From an uncultured Lachnospiraceae bacterium (lineage in GTDB: Bacteria > Bacillota > Clostridia > Lachnospirales > Lachnospiraceae), in assembly GCA_948794795.1 (NCBI GenBank), contig CAQGLR010000037.1, positions 1 to 39,467 on the forward strand: DNA of 39,467 nt. Reading direction: 5' to 3'. The notes below the pieces were generated by a model, which was given only the letters and a program-made list of their open reading frames with translations, did no database searches and had not been told where the DNA came from. Numbering within the stretch: the stretch's first letter is position 1; every line of letters begins with the position of its first letter. Positions 39,418 through 39,467 of the stretch are shown piece by piece. The translations under genes and the position numbers were made by a program.

Positions 39418-39467
39418 ATAAGTGCGAACTTAAGAAAAAAATATACGAAACAAGGCTTTTAGGTGCC

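Noticed and set aside
39375..39460. A second functional tRNA-Leu
   Set aside because: Only the anticodon loop to T arm is present; the 5' half and a matching acceptor stem are missing.

Overview
The window looks like low-GC Clostridia, most likely Lachnospiraceae. The reasons are the gene order of the spc/alpha ribosomal operons with rpsD inside the alpha cluster, a spore-maturation gene, a long-form L17, and AGG/ATA-rich codon use. This placement is inference from the sequence; no database was searched.

Positions 1-11300 hold the end of the ribosomal-protein superoperon: rpsH (cut by the window start), rplF, rplR, rpsE, rpmD, rplO, secY, adk, map, infA, rpmJ, rpsM, rpsK, rpsD, rpoA, rplQ. 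It is not seamless. A branched hairpin, a promoter and a structured leader lie between rpmD and rplO. Two inverted copies of a ~255 bp palindromic element lie between adk and map and between infA and rpmJ. A single-pass membrane protein gene of unknown function splits infA from rpmJ. rpsM has its own hairpin-rich leader. Downstream, 11360-14863 encodes an ECF transporter energizing module (ecfA1, ecfA2, ecfT) and truA. An SGNH esterase, an HD-GYP protein, a tRNA-Leu(UAG), a small non-coding transposable element with a 10 bp target duplication, an AraC-type response regulator, spmB, a small cysteine-rich protein, a PAP2 phosphatase and a tRNA-Leu(AAG) follow.

From the 3' part of tRNA-Leu(AAG) at 21138 to a partial repeat of it at 39375-39417 lies an integrated element of about 18.2 kb. 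It carries a tyrosine integrase near its right end, with three 7-bp repeats at exactly 21 bp spacing just inside the right att copy, and a serine recombinase. Other genes are a Dam-like adenine methylase with a ~190-residue insertion, overlapping an unknown partner gene; a protein with a possible ribbon-helix-helix C-terminus downstream of an 8-bp-period repeat array; an Xre repressor; and two secreted leucine-rich-repeat proteins, each preceded by the same duplicated upstream segment. There is also a polymerase-domain-only family A DNA polymerase, a cluster of very small genes, an SprT-like metallopeptidase and an Rpn-family nuclease. I see no relaxase, type IV secretion gene, capsid gene or recognisable replication initiator, so the element is not an ordinary ICE or prophage. 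How it moves or replicates is open.

The strongest leads are: (i) the paired palindromic element, whose two copies show compensatory base changes; (ii) the structured leaders before rplO and rpsM; (iii) the integrated element with its minimal polymerase and several ordered short-repeat arrays; (iv) a possible internal start in the Rpn gene; (v) the LRR cassette duplication that left a frameshifted repressor copy.
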